The position numbers and the translations under genes were made by a program. The notes below the pieces were generated by a model. The model was not told the origin of the DNA. It searched no databases and was given only the letters and a program-made list of their open reading frames with translations. DNA of 64,000 nucleotides. Origin: Melioribacteraceae bacterium. GTDB lineage: Bacteria > Bacteroidota > Ignavibacteria > Ignavibacteriales > Melioribacteraceae. Every line of letters starts with the position of its first letter. The first letter of the stretch is position 1. Positions 33,951-43,319 of the stretch are shown piece by piece. The stretch covers positions 28,506-92,505 of the forward strand of contig JALVFE010000020.1 of the NCBI GenBank assembly GCA_027030245.1, in the 5' to 3' direction.

Positions 33951-34687
33951 TTCGTAGCAATGATGGATGCGAAATTAAACAATTGATACCATAAATCAAC
34001 GTGATTGAATCTTGCGCGGTACAATCTGGAAAAATGAGTATCCAAAGTTTCGGGAATCAGCACATTTTCCAGGGCTTCGCGTTTCGCGCTTATTTCCAAA
34101 TCGGAATAGCCGTGAAATTTTTTGAAATTGTGATACCGCTCGATTTGTCTCTTGTTTAAATCTTCGTCGTCGAAGGAAATTTTTTCCGAGAGAATCAAGA
34201 TACCGCCGGGCAACAAGCCATTGTAAATTTTTTCAATTAGTTTACTTCTCAACTCGACAGGAATAAATTGCAAGGTGAAGTTCAGAACAACCATGGAAGC
34301 ATTTTGAATTTGAACGTCCATTATATCCGCGCAGATTAATTCTATCGGTGTAGGATAATTTCCGTTTTTAATTATTTCACGGCAACGGTTAATCATCGGA
34401 AGGGAATTATCCACCGCAATTATTTTACATCCCGGTACGGAAACATTTTTTTGCATAACCAGCGAAGCGGCGCCGAGCGATGAACCGAGATCGTATAAGT
34501 TGGTATTGGGTTTTGCGTGATATTTGGTAAGCATCCCGATAATTGAAATAATTGTTCCGTAACCAGGAATCGAGCGGCGGAGCATGTCCTCGAATACATC
34601 GGCAACTTTTTCATCGAAAGTGAAATCAACTATTTTGTCGATAGGTTCATTAAAAATTGTGTCCTTCTTCCAATTCTTATCTTCCAT
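33947..34687 (-). CDS. cmoA: Carboxy-S-adenosyl-L-methionine synthase CmoA
   Basis: A 246-residue methyltransferase-fold enzyme (E. coli 247) that converts SAM and prephenate to carboxy-SAM for CmoB. Visible are FDEKVADVFEDMLRRSIPGY, the glycine loop LYDLGSSLGAASLVM, and NFTLQFIPVELRSKLIEKIY. The frame is open upstream to 34837, but residues 1-50 from that start overlap the end of cfa and do not align with the family. The ATG at 34687 (MEDKNWKKDTIF) matches the known N-terminus and is chosen. It follows cfa by 58 bp. Confidence 0.95.
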   Translation of the reverse strand: MEDKNWKKDTIFNEPIDKIVDFTFDEKVADVFEDMLRRSIPGYGTIISIIGMLTKYHAKPNTNLYDLGSSLGAASLVMQKNVSVPGCKIIAVDNSLPMINRCREIIKNGNYPTPIELICADIMDVQIQNASMVVLNFTLQFIPVELRSKLIEKIYNGLLPGGILILSEKISFDDEDLNKRQIERYHNFKKFHGYSDLEISAKREALENVLIPETLDTHFSRLYRARFNHVDLWYQLFNFASIIATK

Positions 34688-34745
34688 TGTTTGTCCGATT
34701 TTATATAAAGACCAACGGAAAATTAAACAATCTTTTATAAAATTA

Positions 34746-35867
34746 TCAACGCACGGAAACGTAACCGCCCGGAATTCCGTTTTTGGAAAGGACAATCTGC
34801 CATAATTGATTTTTGCGTGCCCGGAAAGCCCCCGCACATGAAAGCAAAAAATATTTCCACATTTTGTAAAACCTTTCGTCGTAATTCGATTTTATCTTGT
34901 CCCAATTTCTTGTAAAGTTATCATGCCAAGCCATTAAAGTTTTATCGTAATCCGCTCCGAAGTTGTGCCAGTCTTCCATCACAAATAATTTCTCAATGTT
35001 TTTCCCGATTTGAGCGATCGATGGCAGCATACCGTTCGGAAAAATATATTTGTGTGTCCATGCGTCCGTGGAATGCGTGGAAACGTTACTCCCGATTGTA
35101 TGAAGCAGAAACAGTCCGTCGTCTTTTAACGCGTTGTGGGCAACTTTAAAGAACGTTCGATAATTTTTATATCCAACATGTTCAAACATTCCGATGGATA
35201 CGATTCTGTCGAACTTTTCGTTAATCGTCCGGTAGTCGGTCAACCTGAATTCGACGGGCAACCCTTTACACAGTTCTTTTCCCAAAGCGACTTGCTCTTT
35301 CGAAACTGTAACTCCTACAACGCTAACGCCGTATTTTTCCGCTGCGTATTTTCCGAACGCGCCCCAACCGCAACCGATATCGAGAACTTTCATTCCGGGT
35401 TGCAGTTGTAATTTTCTACAAATCATTTCGAGTTTATTTTCTTGGGCTTCATCCAAGTTATTTGCATTTTTCCAATACCCGCAACTGTAGTTCATTCGTT
35501 TATCCAACATATTCACAAACAAATCATTTCCCAAATCGTAATGTGTTTCACCAACTATAAAAGCTCTTGTGCGCGATTGCATATTAAAAACAAGGGATTG
35601 CAAGTAAACTAAGAAAAGGGGAATGTTAATTTTGATTTTTTTTTCAAGGTGGGCATTTAAAACTTTATAGATAAATTCATCCGGCTTTTCTGTGTCCCAC
35701 CAACCGTCCATGTATGATTCGCCAAGCCCCAATTCTCCTTGGGTTAAAACGCGTTTGAAAAATTTTTCATTGTATACTTGGATATCCCACGGGTGCGGAC
35801 CGTTAATTTGAATGCCTGCGGACGAAAGAAGTTTTTCCACAATGTTTTTGTATCGCGACGGTGTCAT
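34746..35867 (-). CDS. cfa: Cyclopropane-fatty-acyl-phospholipid synthase
   Basis: A 373-residue enzyme (E. coli Cfa 382) that adds a methylene from SAM to unsaturated acyl chains of membrane lipids. N-terminal domain with PHPWDIQVYNEKFFKRVLTQ and LGLGESYMDGWWDTEKPDEF; catalytic domain with YDLGNDLFVNMLDKRMNYSC, the SAM motif VLDIGCGWGAFGKYAAEKYG, and FDRIVSIGMFEHVGYKNYRT. C-terminal MWKYFLLSCAGAFRARKNQL is complete. It is first in a minus-strand operon with cmoA, cmoB and the patatin, so two SAM-dependent functions are linked. Confidence 0.96.
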   Translation of the reverse strand: MTPSRYKNIVEKLLSSAGIQINGPHPWDIQVYNEKFFKRVLTQGELGLGESYMDGWWDTEKPDEFIYKVLNAHLEKKIKINIPLFLVYLQSLVFNMQSRTRAFIVGETHYDLGNDLFVNMLDKRMNYSCGYWKNANNLDEAQENKLEMICRKLQLQPGMKVLDIGCGWGAFGKYAAEKYGVSVVGVTVSKEQVALGKELCKGLPVEFRLTDYRTINEKFDRIVSIGMFEHVGYKNYRTFFKVAHNALKDDGLFLLHTIGSNVSTHSTDAWTHKYIFPNGMLPSIAQIGKNIEKLFVMEDWHNFGADYDKTLMAWHDNFTRNWDKIKSNYDERFYKMWKYFLLSCAGAFRARKNQLWQIVLSKNGIPGGYVSVR

Positions 35868-35942
35868 TTTCGCTCCGCGTTTTTACTAAAAGAACAAGAA
35901 AGGACAATAGTGATATGTTTTTAACCGGGAATTTGTTCCCGC

Positions 35943-38093
35943 TTAAATCGAGAAGTACCAAATCAATTTACTGAGAATAGTAGTATTTTCCAAAGCGAAG
36001 GTATTGTTTTCCGTTGAAATGGTTTGATTAATCACAAAGTAGAAATAGCTGCCGATTTTAGGTATCCAGTTAACTCTGTAATTTAAAATAATTTCTTTGT
36101 CTTTGTTGTTCCATTGCCCGAATATGCTGGTTAATAATTTCGGAGTGAAAGAATAAGTAAATCTTCCGCCGAACTCGTTTGTGGAAAAAGTATTTTGCGG
36201 CAAGGCAATCCGGTTGTGGTCCAAATTCAAAAAGAATCTGAAATGCTTGTTAATACTTACTCCGAAAAATAAAAACGCGCGGGTTCTCGAACCTGTATAA
36301 AATTCGCCTGTGCTGATACTCCCGAAACTGAAGAGCTTTCTTCCGCTGAAAGTATGATACTGCACTTCGTATCTCGTATCCCAATATTTGCCTTGGGGAA
36401 TCGTTGCATTCTCGAAAATGTCAAAATCGTAATCGAGACGGTCGAAGAACCGTTGGATATTGAATTCAACGAAATCGCCGCTGGCAAAAGAAATTCCGAG
36501 CGGTCGCCATTCCATTTTAATCGATTCGACTTCGCCGGTTGATTTTGTAACGTAATAGTTTACGTCCAAAGGTTTTATTTCCGTTCTTCTTATCCACGAA
36601 ATATCCGGTCGCGGATTAAATTGAAGCTCCGTGCTGTACAAAACATAATCCCATCTTCTTACGTAACCGATTGCCGGGTTATATTCTTCTTCACGCGGAA
36701 TGGAAGTTACGGATAAATCATATTCTATAAAATCGTTCGGGTAACTTAAATAAGCGCGGAATGCCGGCGGATTCGTACCTTGAGCGGATTGGGTAATTGT
36801 TTGGGATAACACGCCGCCGATTCTTAAATTTTTATTTCCGAAAATTTTCGAAGTTGCATAATTCGCTTCCACACCGTAAAGATAATCGTAACCGTTTTTC
36901 GAATTTTTGCCTGTCAGAATTAAACCTACGTTCGATTGTTCCCATACGTCTTGCTTTATTCTTAATACCGAATAATTTGCTGTCGGTAAAGTATCTTTTG
37001 CGGATGTTTGCATAGACAAAAATCCGATTTGGGTTTTGTTTAATCTTCCCAACAAACGCACACCGCCGATTATCGGAACTTCCTCGCCGTTATGAATTCC
37101 GATTCTTCTGCTGTAAAAAGTTCTTGCTCCGTTTCCCAAGTTCATCTCGAAAGTGTTTTTCCCTTCGAGAAAAAATTCCCGCTTTTCCGGGTAGAAAAGG
37201 GAGAAGCGTGTAAGATTTATGCGGGCTCGGTCCGATTCAACTTGAGAAAAATCGGTGTTTAACGTTACGTTAAGTTTTAACGTCGGCGAAATGAGATAAT
37301 TTATATCGCCGCCCAATTTAAATTTTGTTTCCCAATCTTCGCCTTTGTTCTTCTGTACGCCGCCTGATATAAACGGTTTGATTTCCAAAGAGTTTTTAGC
37401 CGAGATATTTTTTAATCCGACCAACTTACCGGCTTTCGAAATCATTTCGAGTTCGTAATTTCTCGACCAGCCTTGCCAAAGAACTTGTTCCTGTTTACGC
37501 CGGATGTTACGTTCGAAATTAATCGCCCAAGTTTGAACACCGTTATCCGGAAATTTAAAAGTAGAGAAGGGAATAATTATTTCCGCGAACCATCCTTTAT
37601 CGTTAACGGATGTTTGAACATCCCAGTTGCCGTTCCAGCTTTTGTTTTCGGCTCTTCCTTCGTCGGTTATCAGCACGTCCGCCATTGCGCCGTTGGGATT
37701 GGTAACAAACAAATATCCGTTGCGGTTATCGTTGAAAGGCGAAATAATAACTTCGAAGTTATCTTCGGAGCCCCAGCGGAAATCCCTTTCCATTTTAAGT
37801 GCAATAATTTTATCCGGTTCGCTGTCATATCCCCAAAACCCGATATACAGATTATTATCATCATAAAGTACGGCGACTTCCGTTTTTTCCGTTGCCGGTT
37901 CGCCTTCGTGAAGTTCCCGTTGAATAAAATTAGAAATTTTCGGTGCTTGTTGCCATGCGGGTTCATCTAACTTGCCGTCTATGGAAATCGGTGAATTGAT
38001 CCTGTATGCTTTTATTACGGAAGGTTCGTTTTTTTGGGCAAAAAAGATATTTGTTAACAGAAATAAGAATAAAACAATATATTTAATTTTCAT
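35943..38093 (-). CDS. DUF5916 outer-membrane protein with N-terminal carbohydrate-binding-like domain
   Basis: A 716-residue exported protein. Signal peptide at 1-19 (MKIKYIVLFLFLLTNIFFA). Residues about 25-210 form a CBM9-like beta-sandwich (ISIDGKLDEPAWQQAPKISN, LYDDNNLYIGFWGYDSEPDK). The rest is a DUF5916 barrel-like region with FSQVESDRARINLTRFSLFY and PEKREFFLEGKNTFEMNLGN, the family's most conserved part, and a C-terminus rich in alternating aromatic strands. The molecular function of this family is not established. It follows the MMPL-LolA-barrel genes on the same strand, 49 bp after the barrel gene, and could be part of that operon. Confidence 0.8.
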   Translation of the reverse strand: MKIKYIVLFLFLLTNIFFAQKNEPSVIKAYRINSPISIDGKLDEPAWQQAPKISNFIQRELHEGEPATEKTEVAVLYDDNNLYIGFWGYDSEPDKIIALKMERDFRWGSEDNFEVIISPFNDNRNGYLFVTNPNGAMADVLITDEGRAENKSWNGNWDVQTSVNDKGWFAEIIIPFSTFKFPDNGVQTWAINFERNIRRKQEQVLWQGWSRNYELEMISKAGKLVGLKNISAKNSLEIKPFISGGVQKNKGEDWETKFKLGGDINYLISPTLKLNVTLNTDFSQVESDRARINLTRFSLFYPEKREFFLEGKNTFEMNLGNGARTFYSRRIGIHNGEEVPIIGGVRLLGRLNKTQIGFLSMQTSAKDTLPTANYSVLRIKQDVWEQSNVGLILTGKNSKNGYDYLYGVEANYATSKIFGNKNLRIGGVLSQTITQSAQGTNPPAFRAYLSYPNDFIEYDLSVTSIPREEEYNPAIGYVRRWDYVLYSTELQFNPRPDISWIRRTEIKPLDVNYYVTKSTGEVESIKMEWRPLGISFASGDFVEFNIQRFFDRLDYDFDIFENATIPQGKYWDTRYEVQYHTFSGRKLFSFGSISTGEFYTGSRTRAFLFFGVSINKHFRFFLNLDHNRIALPQNTFSTNEFGGRFTYSFTPKLLTSIFGQWNNKDKEIILNYRVNWIPKIGSYFYFVINQTISTENNTFALENTTILSKLIWYFSI

Positions 38094-38142
38094 TATAACC
38101 TTTCGACTCGGGTAATTAAAAGCTGAAAATTAATAAAAATAT

Positions 38143-39426
38143 TTATAACGAAAAACTGTATTTAACTTCTAAAAAAGCTTTTGAATCCGTTTTAATTCTG
38201 CCAAACGGACTGTCAGCCGGACCGTTAAACCATGTAGCGCCAGCCGATATGTTTACTCCGTCTGCGAAATTGTAATTCAGTATGGGCAAAAGGAAAAAGT
38301 CTTTATCCTTCAAATTCATTACTCCGATAACCAGAAGGGAAGTGTAACTTCCGAGTGAATACTGGATTTTACCGGTAACGGTAGAAGTTATTTTATCGTC
38401 AACGGGTCTTGCTTGACGTGTGCGTATTAACCATTCGTTTTCTTCTGATTCTTTATCGTATTTGAATAAAATTTTTTGTGAAAATTGTAAATTAAAACTT
38501 AAATCATCTGTCGCCGCATAATCCAAACCAACTACGTAATAAAGGTTCGGATTTTTAATGTAAATATCCGTTCCGTCTTTGTCTTCGGTAAGAAAATAAG
38601 CGGCTTCGCCGGTAAACGCGAATTTGTCTTTTGTTGTTACGAAGTCGAATCCGAAAATATCGATTTTTTTGTATGAAGTTTGCGCAGTCAGATAAGGCGG
38701 TTGCACGCCCAACCCGCGAACGAACACAAATGATAAAGACGGATTTCTATCAAAACCGTGGAAGTAGCTGAAAGAATAATCCACGTTAAACAATTGCGAA
38801 GAAAGTCTGAAAGCATATTGCAAGTTTGATAATTTATTTTCCGGAAAAACCGTAGGTTCATTTCTTAATTCCAGCCCTCCCATTACCGGCGGAAGGTTTA
38901 CCGGTATTTTATGCGGTTCGAAATGTAAAAGCAGAACGCTTTCGAGATTAAAATTTCCGAAATACAAATTCCCTTTAACGGCGGTAACGGGCAAACGGTA
39001 ATCCTCAACTTCCGAAGTAATGTTTTTATAATCCCAAGGATTTATGTTGTCGGTAGGATTCAGCCAATCGGTTTTTCCCCAAAAAATAAATTGTTTGCCC
39101 AGACGCATTTCGAAGTTTGTCCAATATAAATCTATGTACGCTTCAACGGGATAAATCGTCATACCTTTCCCGCGTGATTCTTCGTATAAACCGAGCACGG
39201 AAGTGTCTTCGTAATTAAAATCGAGAGACGAGTAGAAAAAAGCGTTATCCGTTCCGTACGAAAAAGTCGTTTGAAGTCTTGTGCCCAAACGGTTAAAGCC
39301 GTTCGGAGAATTCAAGTTGGGGTGAGCGAAAAATTTCAAGTAGCCGCCCAAATCAAGATTCTGCGGATAGCTTATTTGAACAAAAGCGAAAATTAATATC
39401 AGCGTTAATATTCTTAATCTCATCAT
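38143..39426 (-). CDS. Outer-membrane beta-barrel protein of an MMPL-linked lipid exporter
   Basis: A 427-residue protein with a signal peptide (MRLRILTLILIFAFVQISYP), then amphipathic strands to the end, finishing KAFLEVKYSFSL with the terminal hydrophobic residue that barrel insertion needs. Segments include MRLGKQFIFWGKTDWLNPTD and LNLKDKDFFLLPILNYNF-like strands. It resembles the DUF1302-type barrels found beside RND/MMPL exporters and LolA-like proteins. It lies 17 bp behind the LolA-like gene, and the set TetR-MMPL-LolA-barrel suggests one trans-envelope route for a lipid or other hydrophobic molecule. Confidence 0.75.
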   Translation of the reverse strand: MMRLRILTLILIFAFVQISYPQNLDLGGYLKFFAHPNLNSPNGFNRLGTRLQTTFSYGTDNAFFYSSLDFNYEDTSVLGLYEESRGKGMTIYPVEAYIDLYWTNFEMRLGKQFIFWGKTDWLNPTDNINPWDYKNITSEVEDYRLPVTAVKGNLYFGNFNLESVLLLHFEPHKIPVNLPPVMGGLELRNEPTVFPENKLSNLQYAFRLSSQLFNVDYSFSYFHGFDRNPSLSFVFVRGLGVQPPYLTAQTSYKKIDIFGFDFVTTKDKFAFTGEAAYFLTEDKDGTDIYIKNPNLYYVVGLDYAATDDLSFNLQFSQKILFKYDKESEENEWLIRTRQARPVDDKITSTVTGKIQYSLGSYTSLLVIGVMNLKDKDFFLLPILNYNFADGVNISAGATWFNGPADSPFGRIKTDSKAFLEVKYSFSL

Positions 39427-39443
39427 GGTTAAACTCCGTGCAA

Positions 39444-40226
39444 TTATCTTAATCTTGTTAAAAATCTTTTACTGAAAAAATTATCCGGCAGTTTTTTGTT
39501 AACCATAATATTGTTGAAAATCATTTCGCTCGAGTGACCGGTTTGCACGTCTTTCATAATCATATCTGTTTGGAACCATACTCCGCCGATGTTTTCTATT
39601 TTAGGAACCTCCAGAATTTTCCATTCCTTCAAACCTTTATCGAAATATTGAGAACGCACGGTAACGTAAACGTCTTTGCGTATCCAGCGTAAAATTTTTC
39701 TATAACCAGTATCTTTTGCTATTTGTTCGTTTGCGGGAAGGCATTCCAATTTGTAACAATCGAACCCGTCGATTTTTTCGTCTTCCAATCTTTTGTAAGT
39801 CCAATCGTTTAATTTCGGTTTTCCTATGTCGTAGTAAGTAAAATCCGAAGACATAAAATTTCCGCCTTTGCCGCTCGAAGTAATACGTTTCACCCTTCGC
39901 AAAGCTGGTAAATACAAATATCGTTCGTCGTCACCTTCTGAATGTTCGATTGTAAGAAACGCAATGTTTTTAACATCCGGCGGAGCCACAAATCTCATCA
40001 ACATATCGCTTTCGTTTTCATTCCGCTTTCTGCTGAACATTTTAATTTTGCGTATTCTCTTTTGACCTTGGGAATTTATCAAAATCAGTTCAACGTCGCC
40101 TTGCATGTATTTCCAAGTGGATTTGTTCAACGCCTTTTGCATAATTGTTTTTCCGTCAAGGGTTTGGGCGTTGAGAGTAATCAAAGACAAAAGCAAGAAT
40201 ACAAACGCAAATTTTACGAAAGACAT
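39444..40226 (-). CDS. LolA-like outer-membrane lipoprotein-sorting protein
   Basis: A 260-residue periplasmic protein with a signal peptide (residues 1-20), in the LolA/TP_0789 family that occurs with MMPL exporters. Typical family features: an N-terminal TIMQKALNKSTWKYMQGDVE, the RMFSRKRNENES-like basic strand, DDERYLYLPALRRVKRITSS, and GGNFMSSDFTYYDIGKPKLN. It begins one base after the MMPL stop, with AAGGAG nine bases ahead of the ATG. I infer that it ferries a lipid or lipoprotein from the MMPL pump to the barrel. Confidence 0.88.
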   Translation of the reverse strand: MSFVKFAFVFLLLSLITLNAQTLDGKTIMQKALNKSTWKYMQGDVELILINSQGQKRIRKIKMFSRKRNENESDMLMRFVAPPDVKNIAFLTIEHSEGDDERYLYLPALRRVKRITSSGKGGNFMSSDFTYYDIGKPKLNDWTYKRLEDEKIDGFDCYKLECLPANEQIAKDTGYRKILRWIRKDVYVTVRSQYFDKGLKEWKILEVPKIENIGGVWFQTDMIMKDVQTGHSSEMIFNNIMVNKKLPDNFFSKRFLTRLR

Positions 40227-40227
40227 T

Positions 40228-42576
40228 TTAATCGCTCCTTTTTTCTTTTAAAAACTTTGGTTTATATGTAAGAAAATATGTCGGGAGAATTGCAATCGCG
40301 CCGAAACAAGAAGTAAACATTGCCAAAGTTATCAGCAAGCCCATGTGTTTTACGCCTGTAAAAGTGGAGAACATCATAATGGCAAAGCCCAATCCTACCG
40401 TTACCGCATTAATAACAATCGGTATGCCGGCTTCGAAGATGGTTTTACGGACGCTTTCTTCTTCGTTGAACTCGGATAATCGGTAAATATATCTGTGAAT
40501 AAAATGCACGGCATAATCAACACCGACGCCGATTGCAATTGAAGATGTAAGCGCCGTTACGATGTTCAAATCGATTCCGAACCAACCCATATATCCGAAA
40601 TTGAAGACCATTGCGAATAACAAAGGAATTCCGTTGAGCAGACCTATTTTTAGGGAACGGAAAGCAAACGACGTAACTCCGATTACCAATATTAGCGAAA
40701 CAAAAATACTTTTAAATTGACCGCTGACAACCAAATCGTTTATTGCTAAAAACAATTCCGATGTTCCGGTTAACTCAATTTTTGCTTGGGGAAAATGTTT
40801 TTGAATATATGCCCGTGTTTTATGATCGATATCTCTCAGAACATTGGACGATTCCGTATTGATGAAGGCATTTATTCTGGCGTTTTGATAATTGTAATCG
40901 ACCAAGTTAGAGAAATCATCCGGTTTGCCCGACATTTCGTAAAGCTGTAAATATTGCGCAACCAAATCTTTGCCCGCAACTTTGAACTTAACCGGTTTTT
41001 CAATCCATTGCCCGTTTTCCTCTACCCAATCCGTGCCGGTTTCCCAAACAGTATCGGGCGGAATGGCATTATACTTTTCCGAATCGGCATGTAAAACTTT
41101 GTTCATACGTTTTATGAAATCGGATAAAGATAAAGTCGATCCGACATGTTCGAGTGAAGCAAGGAAGTTTTCGAGACTATCCATTTTTCTAAGAATTGAA
41201 GGGTCTTTAATTGCGCCGGCGCTGTCGCCTTCAACCAGAATGCTCAGAAATGTAGTTCCGGCAAAATGCTTGTTAATGTTTTCGTATGAAATCCTTGCCG
41301 GATGGTCTTCCGGAAAATTGTTTATGGAATTATTTTCCAAAACTATTTGCGGCCAACCGATTATCGAAAGAACAATAACCAAAGCGATGAATGCCAATAA
41401 ATATTTCCTTTTCGTAATAATAAACTCTGAATATTTAACAGCCAGTTTCGATAGAAAACCGGATTCCTTTGCTTTGATTTTTTTAGGTCGTTTTAAAAGA
41501 GTTAATGCCGCCGGAATAAAGGTAAGGGAAAACACCATAGCCGCAATAACGCCGAATGCGGTGAACTGTCCCAAATCCCCAACCGAGCCGATGTTGGAAG
41601 TATTCAATGCCAGAAATCCGAACGCTGTTGTAACCGAAGTTAAAATTACCGGAGAATTTAATTCTTTCATTGTATCGAGAACGGCGTCTTTAACTGTTTC
41701 GTTTGCACGGATTAAATCGTAATATCTGTTTACGATGTGGATGCCGTCGGCAACAGCGATAGAAGCAAGTAAAATCGGTAACATATTTGTGCTGTGCGTA
41801 ATCGGAACCCCCAGCAGAGCCATTAGTCCTATCGTCCACGTCACGCTAATTAATACTACCGCAAGGGGAATCAAAACTCCGCGTAAACTCCGGAACGATA
41901 GCCAAAGTATCACAATAATTAATAGAATTACAAGCGGAAATAACAATCTCATATCCCTTGCCATTCCACGTGCAAGATACAAAGTTAAAACCGGTTTACC
42001 GGAAGCGAAAATATGATACGGCGAATCCAAAGTATCGAGATAATCAAGAATACGTTTTGCGGCTTCTTCGGGTTTAATGTTTTTCTTTACGAAAACCATT
42101 ATCCCAATCATTCTTTGATCTTTGGATATAATGTTTTCTATCGGTAAATCGCTGTTAAAAAGGTCGTGTTTGTATTTTTGAATGTCGCGTTCCGTTTCGG
42201 GCGGAGTGGGAAGAATCTCCTTAACTTCCATGCCTTCTTCGGTGCCGCGAATTAATTTAATGTTTGTCGGACTCATTACGGAATAAACTTCCGGCAAGGT
42301 TTCCAAAGTGTTTGTCAAATCGTACACAGTGCGGACAAATTTCAATGAAAACACCGAATCGGTTTCGATTGCGATTAAAACAAAATCCTTACTCGGGAAA
42401 ATTTCGTTCATCTTATCGTATAATTTCCTTGCCGGAATGTTTTTTGGAAGGGAAGTTGTTATATCCGGATCAACTTTAATATTTTTAATGTTGTATCCGA
42501 AGAAAATTGTTATGATTAAAATTATTAAAATTGTGAATTTAGGAAAACCGGTTACCAATTTTGTGATTTTATACAT
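40228..42576 (-). CDS. MMPL/RND-family exporter
   Basis: An inner-membrane pump of 782 residues from the ATG at 42576; an in-frame ATG at 42603 overlaps the end of tetR and is less likely. Layout is the standard two halves: helix 1 (FPKFTILIILIITIFFGYN), a periplasmic loop with DPDITTSLPKNIPARKLYDK, a helix bundle of five containing IAVADGIHIVNRYYDL, then helix 7, a second loop and a second bundle containing IAIGVGVDYAVHFIHRYIYR. The GVDY/ADGIH helix-4 residues are the ones used for proton coupling. In this family (HpnN and mycobacterial MmpL) substrates are lipids. Flanked by tetR and a LolA-like gene. Confidence 0.88.
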   Translation of the reverse strand: MYKITKLVTGFPKFTILIILIITIFFGYNIKNIKVDPDITTSLPKNIPARKLYDKMNEIFPSKDFVLIAIETDSVFSLKFVRTVYDLTNTLETLPEVYSVMSPTNIKLIRGTEEGMEVKEILPTPPETERDIQKYKHDLFNSDLPIENIISKDQRMIGIMVFVKKNIKPEEAAKRILDYLDTLDSPYHIFASGKPVLTLYLARGMARDMRLLFPLVILLIIVILWLSFRSLRGVLIPLAVVLISVTWTIGLMALLGVPITHSTNMLPILLASIAVADGIHIVNRYYDLIRANETVKDAVLDTMKELNSPVILTSVTTAFGFLALNTSNIGSVGDLGQFTAFGVIAAMVFSLTFIPAALTLLKRPKKIKAKESGFLSKLAVKYSEFIITKRKYLLAFIALVIVLSIIGWPQIVLENNSINNFPEDHPARISYENINKHFAGTTFLSILVEGDSAGAIKDPSILRKMDSLENFLASLEHVGSTLSLSDFIKRMNKVLHADSEKYNAIPPDTVWETGTDWVEENGQWIEKPVKFKVAGKDLVAQYLQLYEMSGKPDDFSNLVDYNYQNARINAFINTESSNVLRDIDHKTRAYIQKHFPQAKIELTGTSELFLAINDLVVSGQFKSIFVSLILVIGVTSFAFRSLKIGLLNGIPLLFAMVFNFGYMGWFGIDLNIVTALTSSIAIGVGVDYAVHFIHRYIYRLSEFNEEESVRKTIFEAGIPIVINAVTVGLGFAIMMFSTFTGVKHMGLLITLAMFTSCFGAIAILPTYFLTYKPKFLKEKRSD

Positions 42577-42580
42577 TTTA

Positions 42581-43192
42581 TTACCGTTTCGTTTTAATTC
42601 CATTTAAAAATATTTCGTTAATTAACTTTGCTCTTTTCTCTAGTTGCTTTTTTGTCGTTTCCGGTTGTAAAAATATTCCCATGCTCATTACAAGAGAGCC
42701 GAAAGTTTGCGTAAGTTCGTTTAACGAACATTTTTTAATCAATTTTTCCGATTGGGCTTCCCGTAAAACATTCTTTATGATACCAAGCTTTTTACGGATG
42801 ATAGGTTGAATTTTTTGGTAAACAATTTTTCTTAACGACGGATGGGCGGAAAGATAAATGTAGAGATTAAAGAAATTTTTATTCCTTGAAAAAAAATCCG
42901 CGCCGGTAAGCGTAATAGTTTCTATTTTTTGTAAAGGGTCATCGATTTTACTTAGAACTTTTTCCAATGAATTGAAAAAATCTTTTAAGCCTTCTTCCAA
43001 AACTGATATTAGTAATTTTTCCTTGCTGGGGAAATAATAATACAACGTGGCTTTGCCCAGTTCGGCTTTCTCTGCAATTAAATCCATACTGGTTTTGTGA
43101 TAACCTAACTTTGCAAAAATTTCCGAAGCCGAATTGATTATCAAATCGATTCTTGCTTTTCGTTCCCGCTCTTTTCTTTGTTCTACCGACAT
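42581..43192 (-). CDS. TetR-family transcriptional regulator
   Basis: A 203-residue regulator. The N-terminal helix-turn-helix is clear: IINSASEIFAKLGYHKTSMD, LIAEKAELGKATLYYYFPSK, then EKLLISVLEEGL. The remaining ligand-binding domain is divergent, as usual. It is the first gene of the exporter operon. A perfect 20-bp palindrome lies 20 bp before its start, and it probably represses its own operon until a hydrophobic ligand binds. Confidence 0.92.
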   Translation of the reverse strand: MSVEQRKERERKARIDLIINSASEIFAKLGYHKTSMDLIAEKAELGKATLYYYFPSKEKLLISVLEEGLKDFFNSLEKVLSKIDDPLQKIETITLTGADFFSRNKNFFNLYIYLSAHPSLRKIVYQKIQPIIRKKLGIIKNVLREAQSEKLIKKCSLNELTQTFGSLVMSMGIFLQPETTKKQLEKRAKLINEIFLNGIKTKR

Positions 43193-43211
43193 GATAAACT
43201 ACCTGTTCTAA

Positions 43212-43231
43212 TTTCGACTAATTAGTCGAAA
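43212..43231. promoter_or_regulatory. Perfect 20-bp palindrome, probable TetR operator
   Basis: TTTCGACTAATTAGTCGAAA reads the same on both strands without a mismatch and lies 20 bp upstream of the tetR ATG, where its operator would be expected. Length and symmetry fit a TetR dimer pair. A TATAACTAATAG sequence to its right may be part of the promoter. Confidence 0.8.
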
Positions 43232-43282
43232 AATATAACTAATAGTTCAAAATTTCAATGATAAAATTAAAGACTATTATAA

Positions 43283-43313
43283 AAACAACCGGCGCCGGTA
43301 GAAAAGCGCCGGT
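43283..43313 (-). terminator. Rho-independent terminator after the baeRF-like gene
   Basis: On the minus strand just past the stop at 43320, ACCGGCGC pairs with GCGCCGGT across a loop of about ten bases and is followed by TTGTTTTTAT. It separates the release-factor-like gene from the tetR promoter. Confidence 0.75.
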
Positions 43314-43319
43314 ATTAAT

